This document shows, piece after piece, positions 24,958-31,762 of a stretch of 64,000 nt of DNA. Below the pieces are notes generated by a model that did not search any database, was not told where the DNA came from, and saw only the letters and a program-made list of their open reading frames with translations. How positions within the stretch are numbered: position 1 is the stretch's first letter; every line of letters starts with the position of its first letter. Source of the stretch: Bacillota bacterium (lineage in GTDB: Bacteria; Bacillota; Clostridia; Tissierellales; Peptoniphilaceae); assembly GCA_023443025.1 (NCBI GenBank), contig JAEZWM010000017.1, forward strand, positions 1-64,000, given 5' to 3'. The translations under genes and the position numbers were made by a program.

Positions 24958-25304
24958 TAGTATGATGTCTTTTCTTTTACTTTCGCTGCCTTACCTTGTC
25001 TATCTCTTAGGTAGTTAAGCTTAGCTCTTCTAACTTTACCATGTCTTACTACATCAAGTTTTTCGATTCTAGGTGAGTGGATTGGGAATGTCCTTTCAAC
25101 ACCAACACCATAAGATATTCTTCTAACTGTGAATGTAGCTCTTGAGTTAGTACCTTGTTTTTTAAGTACTGTTCCTTCAAAAGTTTGAATTCTCTCTCTA
25201 GCGCCTTCTTTGATTCTGTAGTGAACTCTTACTGTGTCACCGACATTAAATTTAAGCTCGTCGTCTCTTAGTTGCGCATCTTCAATTTGTTTAATGATAT
25301 CCAT
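24957..25304 (-). CDS. rplS: 50S ribosomal protein L19
   Basis: Ribosomal protein L19, 115 aa, at the 30S-50S interface. Diagnostic segments: GDTVRVHYRIKEGARERIQ, FEGTVLKKQG, TFTVRRISYGVGVERTFP, and VRRAKLNYLRDRQGKAAK. AAGGAGG precedes the ATG. It leads the rplS-rbgA-rnhB-yraN group with its own promoter and leader; the usual rimM-trmD genes are not upstream here. Confidence 0.98.
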   Translation of the reverse strand: MDIIKQIEDAQLRDDELKFNVGDTVRVHYRIKEGARERIQTFEGTVLKKQGTNSRATFTVRRISYGVGVERTFPIHSPRIEKLDVVRHGKVRRAKLNYLRDRQGKAAKVKEKTSY

Positions 25305-25317
25305 TTTGTAAAAACCC

Positions 25318-25375
25318 TCCTTTTCTTACAATGTTCATACTATACAAGCAGAGGAACACCCGTTTTACATACCAA
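25318..25375 (-). promoter_or_regulatory. Candidate L19 leader RNA
   Basis: The 5' UTR between the promoter and rplS carries a conserved-looking segment (ACGGGTGTTCCTCTGCTTGT, around 25337-25356) followed by the ribosome-binding site. It resembles the short L19 leader described upstream of rplS in Firmicutes, from memory of the family; I could not align it. Confidence 0.45.
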
Positions 25376-25378
25376 ATA

Positions 25379-25407
25379 AGTATAGCATATATTTTTAGTT
25401 ATTTCAA
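25379..25407 (-). promoter_or_regulatory. Promoter of rplS
   Basis: TTGAAA (25402-25407), 17-bp spacer, TATACT (25379-25384). Confidence 0.8.
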
Positions 25408-25435
25408 ATATTTTTGCTACAATAATACTGATCAA

Positions 25436-26662
25436 TTATATAATTTCTTTTCTTAACATAAACCAAGGTTTAATATCTGCATTTATTTTTAGTTTTATTA
25501 TTTGTTGAGCATGAGGAGCAGACTCTATAAGCTCTCCTTTTTCATTTCTCATATCAATCACTTCATAATCAAAATAATCGGTATTTGGACCAAAAATTTC
25601 GAGTTTATCACCAATCTCTATTTTATTCCTTTGTTCTATAGTAGCAATTTTAGTTTCTGTATCATAGTCCAGCACCACTCCAACAAAATCATAAGTCCTA
25701 ATGTATGATGAAGAACCGTAAATTTGAGCATCGCTGTCCGGTTTATTATAGGCAAATCCGGTTGTAAAATCCCTATGAGATGCCTTTCTAATTTCATCTA
25801 TCAATTTGTGGGCTAGTTCTTTCGAAAATGTTCCATTATAGTAAGCATCTATTGCCATCCTATAGCTTCTTATGACCGTTGCAACATAGTATTGACTCTT
25901 TACCCTGCCTTCTATCTTAACGCTGTCTACTCCGGTTTCAAGTACATTGTCAATCCCAGCCAATAAACATAAGTCCTTTGAATTTAATATAAACGAACCA
26001 TCCTGACCGTCTTCTATTGGAAAATACTCACCCGGTCTTTTTTCTTCTACCAAGCTATACTTCCACCTACATGCATGGGCACAATCACCTAGGTTAGCAT
26101 CTCTACCTACCATATAATTGCTCAGTAGACATCTTCCAGAATATGAGATGCACATTGCTCCATGGACAAATACTTCTAATTCCATATCCTCAGGTACATT
26201 TTTTTTAATCTCTTTTATTTCTTCTAGAGAAAGTTCTCTGGCAAGAATTACCCTTCTAAGTCCATAATCATACCAAAAGTTCACGGTTTCGTAGTTGGTT
26301 ACACTGGCCTGAGTACTCAAGTGTACCGGAAGGGTTTTGGTTATACGTCTAATTACTGATACCATCCCTACGTCTGCAGCAATAACTGCATCCACTCCTA
26401 TTTCTTCCAAATAGCTAACATACTCTTCGATTCCTATCATATCGTCATTATGAGGTATGATATTCATAGTTATATAGATTTTTTTATCTCTACTATGACA
26501 GTACTCTACTGCTTCAACAAGCTCTTCATTTGAAAAATTCTTAGAAGCCGTCCTAAGTCCAAAGTTTTTTCCTGCCAAATATACTGCATCAGCACCATAT
26601 TCAATAGCAGTTTTTAATTTTAATAAGTCTCCAGCAGGAGCTAATAGTTCTACTTTTTTCAA
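25436..26662 (-). CDS. U32-family tRNA hydroxylation protein (TrhP-like)
   Basis: Peptidase-U32-family protein, 408 aa, of the YrrO/TrhP type, which uses prephenate to make 5-hydroxyuridine at tRNA position 34. The U32 signature is present: EVFVHGAMCISYSGRCLLS with GDCAHACRW, supplying Fe-S Cys ligands, and a C-terminal beta domain. Start is TTG at 26662 overlapping the trmR stop, with AAAGGG upstream. The upstream gene encodes the matching methyltransferase, which supports the tRNA role over a true protease. Bacillus has a TrhP1/P2 pair; here I see one gene. Confidence 0.85.
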   Translation of the reverse strand: MKKVELLAPAGDLLKLKTAIEYGADAVYLAGKNFGLRTASKNFSNEELVEAVEYCHSRDKKIYITMNIIPHNDDMIGIEEYVSYLEEIGVDAVIAADVGMVSVIRRITKTLPVHLSTQASVTNYETVNFWYDYGLRRVILARELSLEEIKEIKKNVPEDMELEVFVHGAMCISYSGRCLLSNYMVGRDANLGDCAHACRWKYSLVEEKRPGEYFPIEDGQDGSFILNSKDLCLLAGIDNVLETGVDSVKIEGRVKSQYYVATVIRSYRMAIDAYYNGTFSKELAHKLIDEIRKASHRDFTTGFAYNKPDSDAQIYGSSSYIRTYDFVGVVLDYDTETKIATIEQRNKIEIGDKLEIFGPNTDYFDYEVIDMRNEKGELIESAPHAQQIIKLKINADIKPWFMLRKEII

Positions 26663-27327
26663 ATTTTTTCCCTTTCTAATTCCTTTAAATCGACCTGAGT
26701 GACAGCAACGCCATCTCCAACAGGAAGCACTGATGTTGAAAGTCCCTTAGTATTTGTTAGATAAATAAGGTATGATCTCATTGCTCTCACAAGAGTTCTA
26801 GCTCTTCGATTCACTAATTCATCATTTGCTATTAATCCCTTAAACAGAACATTATCCGATATAATAACAGCCTCGTCATTGATAAGTTTTATGCATATAT
26901 CAAAATACTCCTTATAATGACTCTTAGCAGCATCGATAAAGACGAGATCATAGTTTCCATCAAGTCTTTTTAGTACCTCGCTAGCATCTCCGTAATGAAG
27001 TGTAATCCTTTTTTCAAGATTACATTCTTTAATATTTAACTGTGCAATACTTAAATTTTCTTCGCTTATATCTATGGTATCTATTATAATTTCTTCTGAT
27101 ATTTTTGCCATCGCAATGGTAGAATATGCTATTGCAGTACCAATTTCGAGTATTCTTTTTGGTTTATGCATACGTATCATAAATTCAAGAAGAGATCTCG
27201 ATTCAGGCTCTATTATAGGTATGTTATTTTCATGGGCATAGTTCTCCAAACTCAACAAAAAGGGGTCCTGTTCATTATAAAGACCCCTTAGGTAATCTAC
27301 AATATATGGTTCACAAATCCCGGACAT
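26659..27327 (-). CDS. trmR: tRNA 5-hydroxyuridine O-methyltransferase (TrmR-like)
   Basis: Class I SAM-dependent O-methyltransferase, 222 aa, of the catechol-OMT-like family (YrrM/TrmR), which methylates 5-hydroxyuridine-34 to 5-methoxyuridine. Motifs: ILEIGTAIAYSTIAMA (SAM loop), IDTIDI, and YDLVFIDAAKSHYKEYFD with the metal-binding Asp, then IISDNVLFKG. Its ATG overlaps the ylbF stop (TAATG), and it overlaps the U32 gene by 4 bp, as in Bacillus yrrM-yrrN-yrrO. Confidence 0.87.
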   Translation of the reverse strand: MSGICEPYIVDYLRGLYNEQDPFLLSLENYAHENNIPIIEPESRSLLEFMIRMHKPKRILEIGTAIAYSTIAMAKISEEIIIDTIDISEENLSIAQLNIKECNLEKRITLHYGDASEVLKRLDGNYDLVFIDAAKSHYKEYFDICIKLINDEAVIISDNVLFKGLIANDELVNRRARTLVRAMRSYLIYLTNTKGLSTSVLPVGDGVAVTQVDLKELEREKI

Positions 27328-27662
27328 TACTCTTCTTCCAATTGTATAGACTCTACAATTATTTTATTGATATCTTCAAACATCTGTGAAAATCTAAGCT
27401 CTGCCATTAGGTATTGTGATAGTTCAGAATTCATCATCAGAGCATTTTGAAGTGTTTGAATTTTCTCTAAACCTTCTGCATCCTGCTCTTCCTTTCCATA
27501 GTTATTTAATTGATACTCCATAACTTTAGTTCTAAAATCCTCGATCATTTCCTTATGTGTTGGATTTTTCATAACTTCGCTATTCAATCTTTTAAATTCT
27601 AAAAATTCCTCAGAGTTTTTTAAAGCTGACGCAAGCTCATGAGCTTTATCATATATATTCAT
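27327..27662 (-). CDS. YlbF/YmcA family protein
   Basis: Small helical protein of the YlbF/YmcA (Com_YlbF) family, 111 aa. In Bacillus these proteins form the Y-complex that steers RNase Y processing. Family-like segments: AHELASALKNSEEFLEFKRL, NPTHKEMIEDFRTKVMEYQL and a C-terminal amphipathic helix. Position directly after the RNase J gene is consistent with a role in RNA decay, which I infer only from context. The ATG at 27662 is 5 nt from GGAGG; an ATG four codons earlier overlaps it. Confidence 0.85.
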   Translation of the reverse strand: MNIYDKAHELASALKNSEEFLEFKRLNSEVMKNPTHKEMIEDFRTKVMEYQLNNYGKEEQDAEGLEKIQTLQNALMMNSELSQYLMAELRFSQMFEDINKIIVESIQLEEE

Positions 27663-27673
27663 CTCTTCCTCCA

Positions 27674-29341
27674 TTATACTTCCATTATAATCGGTAAAAT
27701 CATAGGATTTCTTTTTATTTCGTGATATAGGAATCCTTTTAATGCATCTCTAATACTGTACTTAATAGTACCCCAATCTGTAATATTTTTACTTCCGCAT
27801 TTTTCAAGTGTTCTTTCAACTACTTTCTTAGCATCGTCCATTAGGTCACCGGATTCTTTAACATATACAAAACCTCTGGAAATAATATCAGGACCTGCTA
27901 TGACCGACTTATCTTGTTTGTCAATCGTAATTACAACGACCATAAGTCCGTCTTCTGAAAGATGTTTTCTGTCTCTTAGGACTATATTCCCAACATCTCC
28001 AACACCTAGTCCATCAACTAGTACATTGCCTGCCGGCACTGTACCTGCTACATTTATACTGGTTTCGTCAAGTTCAAATACAGTTCCATTTGATCCAAAA
28101 GCTATATTTCTTTCATCCATACCAAGTTCCATTGCAAGTTTAGCATGTAATTTAAGATGCCTTTGTTCACCGTGGACAGGTATAAAGAATTTCGGTCTTA
28201 TTAAAGTATGAATCAATTTTAACTCTTCTTTAAAAGCATGGCCAGAAACATGGACATCAGCTAACGCTTGATAAATGATTTTTACGCCAATCTCAGTTAA
28301 CTTATTCATTACATTAAATACAGTTTTTTCGTTACCCGGGATTGGTGAGGCAGATATTACTACAGTGTCTTCAGGAACCAAATGCACCTGTCTATGATCT
28401 CCATTTGCCATTCTAGAAAGCGCAGACATTGGCTCGCCTTGACTTCCGGTTGTAAGTACTACTATCTCGTCCCCGGGATATTTATTAATATTATTGATAT
28501 CTACTATAGAACCTTCTTTGACTTTAAGATATCCAAGTTCAAGAGCTACCCCCACGGTGTTTATCATCGATCTTCCTGATATTACAATCTTTTTACCAAA
28601 ATGTTCAGCTGCCATAATCACCTGCTGCACTCTGTGGAGATTCGATGCGAATGTAGCTACTATAATTCTTGACTCCGCTCTTGCAAATATGTCCTTAAAG
28701 GTTTCACCAACATGTCTTTCACTCATTGAGTAACCTTCACGTTCAATATTAGTACTATCCGCTAGTAGAACTAGTACTCCTTTGTCCCCAAGAGTTGCCA
28801 GCCTTGGTAAATTCATTAAATCTCCATCTATAGGGGTGTAGTCAATCTTAAAGTCCCCGGTAAATATTACTACACCAACCGGTGTTTCTATTGCAAAGGA
28901 AACACTGTCAGGAATCGAGTGCGATGCTTGGACCGGTTCTACTTTAAATACTCCGAGTTTAAAAGGAGTTCCTGCATGGATTTCATTTAAGCATTCTGTG
29001 TTAAGTTTATGCTCATTAAATTTATTTTTTAAAAGTCCAAGCGTTAATCTAGTCCCATAAACCGGGATATCCATCTTTTTTAATACATATGGAATTGCAC
29101 CAACATGATCTTCATGGCCATGTGTTAGTATCAATCCTCTTATCTTTTTTTGGTTTTTTTCAAGATAGCTTATATCAGGTATAACAATATCTATACCTAG
29201 CATATCTTCATCCGGGAATGTAAGGCCACAGTCTACTATGATGATATCATCACCATACTCTAAAACCGTCATATTTTTCCCGATTTCTGCTAATCCTCCT
29301 AATGGAATTATTTTTAATTTTTGTTTATTGTTTTTACTCAC
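27674..29341 (-). CDS. rnjA: Ribonuclease J
   Basis: MBL/beta-CASP ribonuclease with 5'-3' exonuclease and endonuclease activity, central to mRNA turnover. I use the GTG at 29341 (MSKNNKQKLKIIPLGG): GAAGGAG lies 6 nt upstream, and the resulting 555 aa equals the usual RNase J1 length. An ATG 13 codons upstream has no site. Metal site LTHGHEDHVGAIP; beta-CASP motifs TTGSQGEP, VHVSGHA and PVHGE; C-terminal domain from about residue 450. It overlaps the Fur-family gene by 8 bp. Confidence 0.96.
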   Translation of the reverse strand: MSKNNKQKLKIIPLGGLAEIGKNMTVLEYGDDIIIVDCGLTFPDEDMLGIDIVIPDISYLEKNQKKIRGLILTHGHEDHVGAIPYVLKKMDIPVYGTRLTLGLLKNKFNEHKLNTECLNEIHAGTPFKLGVFKVEPVQASHSIPDSVSFAIETPVGVVIFTGDFKIDYTPIDGDLMNLPRLATLGDKGVLVLLADSTNIEREGYSMSERHVGETFKDIFARAESRIIVATFASNLHRVQQVIMAAEHFGKKIVISGRSMINTVGVALELGYLKVKEGSIVDINNINKYPGDEIVVLTTGSQGEPMSALSRMANGDHRQVHLVPEDTVVISASPIPGNEKTVFNVMNKLTEIGVKIIYQALADVHVSGHAFKEELKLIHTLIRPKFFIPVHGEQRHLKLHAKLAMELGMDERNIAFGSNGTVFELDETSINVAGTVPAGNVLVDGLGVGDVGNIVLRDRKHLSEDGLMVVVITIDKQDKSVIAGPDIISRGFVYVKESGDLMDDAKKVVERTLEKCGSKNITDWGTIKYSIRDALKGFLYHEIKRNPMILPIIMEV

Positions 29342-29783
29342 TAATTTCTCCTTCGTTATTGCATTCACTGCATATTCCATAAAATTTAAGTTCGTGGTTT
29401 TCTATTTTAAAACCATGACTTTTTTCTATTTTTTCTTCTACTTCATCGAGTAGATCTACTCGTACTTCTTCTACTTTAGAACATTTAGAACATATTAAGT
29501 GATGGTGATGATGACCCTCAATTTCGTTTACTAGCTCATACCTGGCACCACTATCGTCTATGTTTAACTTTTGCACAATTCCCATATTATCAAATATCAA
29601 TAGTGTACGATAAACCGTTGCAATTCCAAGATTTTCGTCTTCTATCTCCGCATATTGATGAATTTCTTCAGGAGTTAAGTGTTTGTCCTTGTGTTCTTCA
29701 AGTACTTTATATATCAGCATTCTTTGACCGGTAACCTTATATCCTGCTCCTTTAAGAATACTTTTCGCTAAATCATAGTTCAT
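29334..29783 (-). CDS. fur: Fur-family transcriptional regulator
   Basis: Metal-responsive repressor of the Fur/PerR/Zur family, 149 aa. N-terminal winged helix (GYKVTGQRMLIYKVLEEHKD ... GIATVYRTLLIFDNMGIVQ), then a run of His (EGHHHHHLICSKC) and two CXXC pairs (CSKC and CSEC) forming the structural zinc site. Whether it senses iron, peroxide or zinc cannot be decided from the sequence. It lies inside the long alaS operon and its end overlaps the RNase J start. AGAGAGG precedes the ATG. Confidence 0.92.
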   Translation of the reverse strand: MNYDLAKSILKGAGYKVTGQRMLIYKVLEEHKDKHLTPEEIHQYAEIEDENLGIATVYRTLLIFDNMGIVQKLNIDDSGARYELVNEIEGHHHHHLICSKCSKVEEVRVDLLDEVEEKIEKSHGFKIENHELKFYGICSECNNEGEISE

Positions 29784-29794
29784 TTTATCCTCTC

Positions 29795-30043
29795 TTATTG
29801 TATCTTTTCGTTTTTAAGCTCTTCGTATATGCTGACAGCATCATTAAACTCTTCATCATCTCCGATTCCTACTAAAACTACTTCACCGGATTTCTCATAT
29901 TCAATCCTTAATATATAAGGATCGGACTCGCTATCATTCGCTAACACTAAAACAGCATAATCGCTATCATCCATACCAAAAGTATCGATAATTCTAAATT
30001 CTTCTACATTACCGGATTCATCCATTAATTCTATTTTATCCAT
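29795..30043 (-). CDS. DUF1292 protein
   Basis: Acidic 82-aa protein of the DUF1292 (YrzB-like) family: IELMDESGNVEEFRIIDTF, YAVLVLANDSESDPYILRIE, and EVVLVGIGDDEEFNDAVSIYE. Function unknown. In many Firmicutes it sits with ireB and ruvX, as here; it overlaps the ruvX end by 8 bp. AGGAG lies 6 nt before the ATG. Confidence 0.9.
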   Translation of the reverse strand: MDKIELMDESGNVEEFRIIDTFGMDDSDYAVLVLANDSESDPYILRIEYEKSGEVVLVGIGDDEEFNDAVSIYEELKNEKIQ

Positions 30044-30455
30044 TTGTACTCCTATCTAAATATGTTTGTAAAATATGGCATGCAGCTATTTTATCAACAT
30101 ATTTTTTTCTATTTTCTCTTCTTACTTTTGACTCTATTAATACTTTATTTGCAGATACCGTTGTTAGCCTTTCATCTTCATAAATTATTTTTATACCTGA
30201 CTTATCCCCAAGTCTATTTGCGAAATTCATAACTCTTTGGGCCTGTTTTCCAATAGTATCATTCATGTTTTTAGGCATACCAACGATAATTGCTTCCACC
30301 TCATAACCCTTTAACAGATTAATAACTGAGTCTATATCACTTCCCAGTTCAGTCCTCTTTAAGGTAGTCAACCCTTGAGCAATTATACGCATAGGATCGC
30401 TAATTGAGATTCCAATGGTCTTATCTCCAACATCTAAGCCTACAAGTCTTTTCAA
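30036..30455 (-). CDS. ruvX: RuvX/YqgF Holliday junction resolvase-like protein
   Basis: RNase H-fold protein of the RuvX/YqgF family, implicated in 16S rRNA 5' maturation and in junction resolution in some species. I use the TTG at 30455, giving MKRLVGLDVGDKTIGI and 139 aa, the family norm; GGAAAG lies about 10 nt upstream. A TTG nine codons further up is an alternative. Catalytic acidic residues: Asp in GLDVGD, the Glu region EDERLTTVSA, and DKIAACHILQ. It belongs to the alaS-ireB-ruvX gene set. Confidence 0.93.
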   Translation of the reverse strand: MKRLVGLDVGDKTIGISISDPMRIIAQGLTTLKRTELGSDIDSVINLLKGYEVEAIIVGMPKNMNDTIGKQAQRVMNFANRLGDKSGIKIIYEDERLTTVSANKVLIESKVRRENRKKYVDKIAACHILQTYLDRSTNG

Positions 30456-30489
30456 AATATCACATCTTTCCACTTGATCCAAGCATGAT

Positions 30490-31437
30490 TTATACGACTT
30501 TTATACAAAAATCAGGACAATAATTTGCACAATAGCCACATAGAATACATTTTTCATTTACACATGCTTGTCCTTTAATAATATCTATACCACTGTGTCT
30601 ACACATATTCACACATCGCGAACAACCAGAGCAATAATCAGCCACAATAAGACGTCTCTTGAGGTTATTAAGAGTCCCTTTAAATCTATCCGGGTATTTA
30701 CCTGTTTCCATAATTTCAATATTACAGTCCACTTCATCCTTGGACTGCATTCCAAGTGCAAACGAATGGACGAATGGAACTGACATAATATAATTTATTG
30801 CTTTTTCAACTTCAGGTATATGATGACCTCCACCAAGTACCTTCATCGCATAAATACCCGAACCATTCTTATAAGATTCTTGTAATTTTGATTCCATATC
30901 TTCTCTCGAACCATCTAAAATGCCTAGCCCTGTGTAGTTTAACATCGGATGTATAATATCCAAATTTGGATATTTGTTAAAACCGTCTGCTCCAAAAACC
31001 TTATGTGTTGAAATTCCTATAGCTCTAATTACACCTTGACGTTTCTTTTCTTCAAAGAACTCTATAGCCTCATAATGCCCTTTTATAGTATGAATAGATT
31101 CCTGTTCATGTAACAAAAATATATCTATGTAATCTGTATTTAACTCTTTAAGAGCTTTCTCTAAGCTCTTTTCCGCTGTCTTTTTATCATATGCATATGT
31201 CTTTGTTGAAATGATATAGTTTTGTCTTCCTATATATTTAATCGCTCTGCGAATATATTCATAATTATCATAAAGTTCTGCCGTGTCGATAAAGTTTATA
31301 CCACGATCGTAAGCATAACTAATAAGCTTTGCGCCATCCTCCAATGAAAGATTTCCCTGATATGGAGTGATTGTTAAAGAACCAAAACAAAGCTTAGAAA
31401 CTTTTATTTCTGACTTTCCTAATTGTACATATTCCAT
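30490..31437 (-). CDS. Aldo/keto reductase with C-terminal ferredoxin domain
   Basis: NAD(P)H-dependent aldo/keto reductase, 315 aa, fused to a two-cluster 4Fe-4S ferredoxin domain. The barrel keeps the Asp-Tyr-Lys pattern (DTAELYDNYEYI; STKTYAYDKK) and the family segments LEKALKELNTDYIDIFLLHE. The end carries CSGCSRCVNMCRHSG and CILCGYCANYCPD, eight Cys for two clusters. Such fusions are common in anaerobes; substrate unknown. It lacks a clear ribosome-binding site, and a perfect 26-bp palindrome ends 8 bp before its start. It interrupts the usual ireB-ruvX adjacency. Confidence 0.92.
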   Translation of the reverse strand: MEYVQLGKSEIKVSKLCFGSLTITPYQGNLSLEDGAKLISYAYDRGINFIDTAELYDNYEYIRRAIKYIGRQNYIISTKTYAYDKKTAEKSLEKALKELNTDYIDIFLLHEQESIHTIKGHYEAIEFFEEKKRQGVIRAIGISTHKVFGADGFNKYPNLDIIHPMLNYTGLGILDGSREDMESKLQESYKNGSGIYAMKVLGGGHHIPEVEKAINYIMSVPFVHSFALGMQSKDEVDCNIEIMETGKYPDRFKGTLNNLKRRLIVADYCSGCSRCVNMCRHSGIDIIKGQACVNEKCILCGYCANYCPDFCIKVV

Positions 31438-31445
31438 AATATTTC

Positions 31446-31471
31446 AACTCGGGAACTTAAGTTCCCGAGTT
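31446..31471. repeat. Perfect 26-bp palindrome between ireB and the aldo/keto reductase gene
   Basis: Arms AACTCGGGAACTT (31446-31458) and AAGTTCCCGAGTT (31459-31471) match perfectly. As RNA it is a very stable hairpin with no following T tract, so it is either a weak stop, an RNA-processing/stability element or a DNA operator. Confidence 0.85.
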
Positions 31472-31477
31472 CCTTAC

Positions 31478-31741
31478 CTACTTTACTCTAGATTCCAAAT
31501 AGCAATCTAGTAATTCATCGAGCAATTCATCTCTATCTATTTGTCTAATCATATTTCTAGCATTTTCATGACTTGTGATATAAGTTGGGTCGCCTGATAG
31601 TATATAGCCTATGATTTGGTTTTTGGGATCATACCCTTTTTTCTCTAGAGCTTCATATACGGACTTAATAATACCAGATATAATTACAGATTTTTCTTTT
31701 GGGGCTTCAAACCTCATTGTTTCATTATGCTTATCATTCAT
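31478..31741 (-). CDS. ireB: IreB family regulatory phosphoprotein
   Basis: UPF0297/IreB protein, 87 aa. In Enterococcus IreB is phosphorylated by the PASTA kinase IreK and tunes cephalosporin resistance. Conserved: TMRFEAPKEKSVIISGIIKSVYEALEKKGYDP, given here as the family hallmark read in pieces, then QIIGYILSGDPTYITSHENA and RKIDRDELL-like end (RQIDRDELLDELL). AGGAGG precedes the ATG. The alaS-ireB-ruvX cluster is standard in Firmicutes. The kinase gene is not in this window. Confidence 0.95.
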   Translation of the reverse strand: MNDKHNETMRFEAPKEKSVIISGIIKSVYEALEKKGYDPKNQIIGYILSGDPTYITSHENARNMIRQIDRDELLDELLDCYLESRVK

Positions 31742-31762
31742 GAGACATCCTCCTAACGATTC

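Noticed and set aside
29341..29380. Longer RNase J starting at 29380
   Set aside because: No ribosome-binding site; the GTG at 29341 has GAAGGAG and gives exactly the typical 555 residues.
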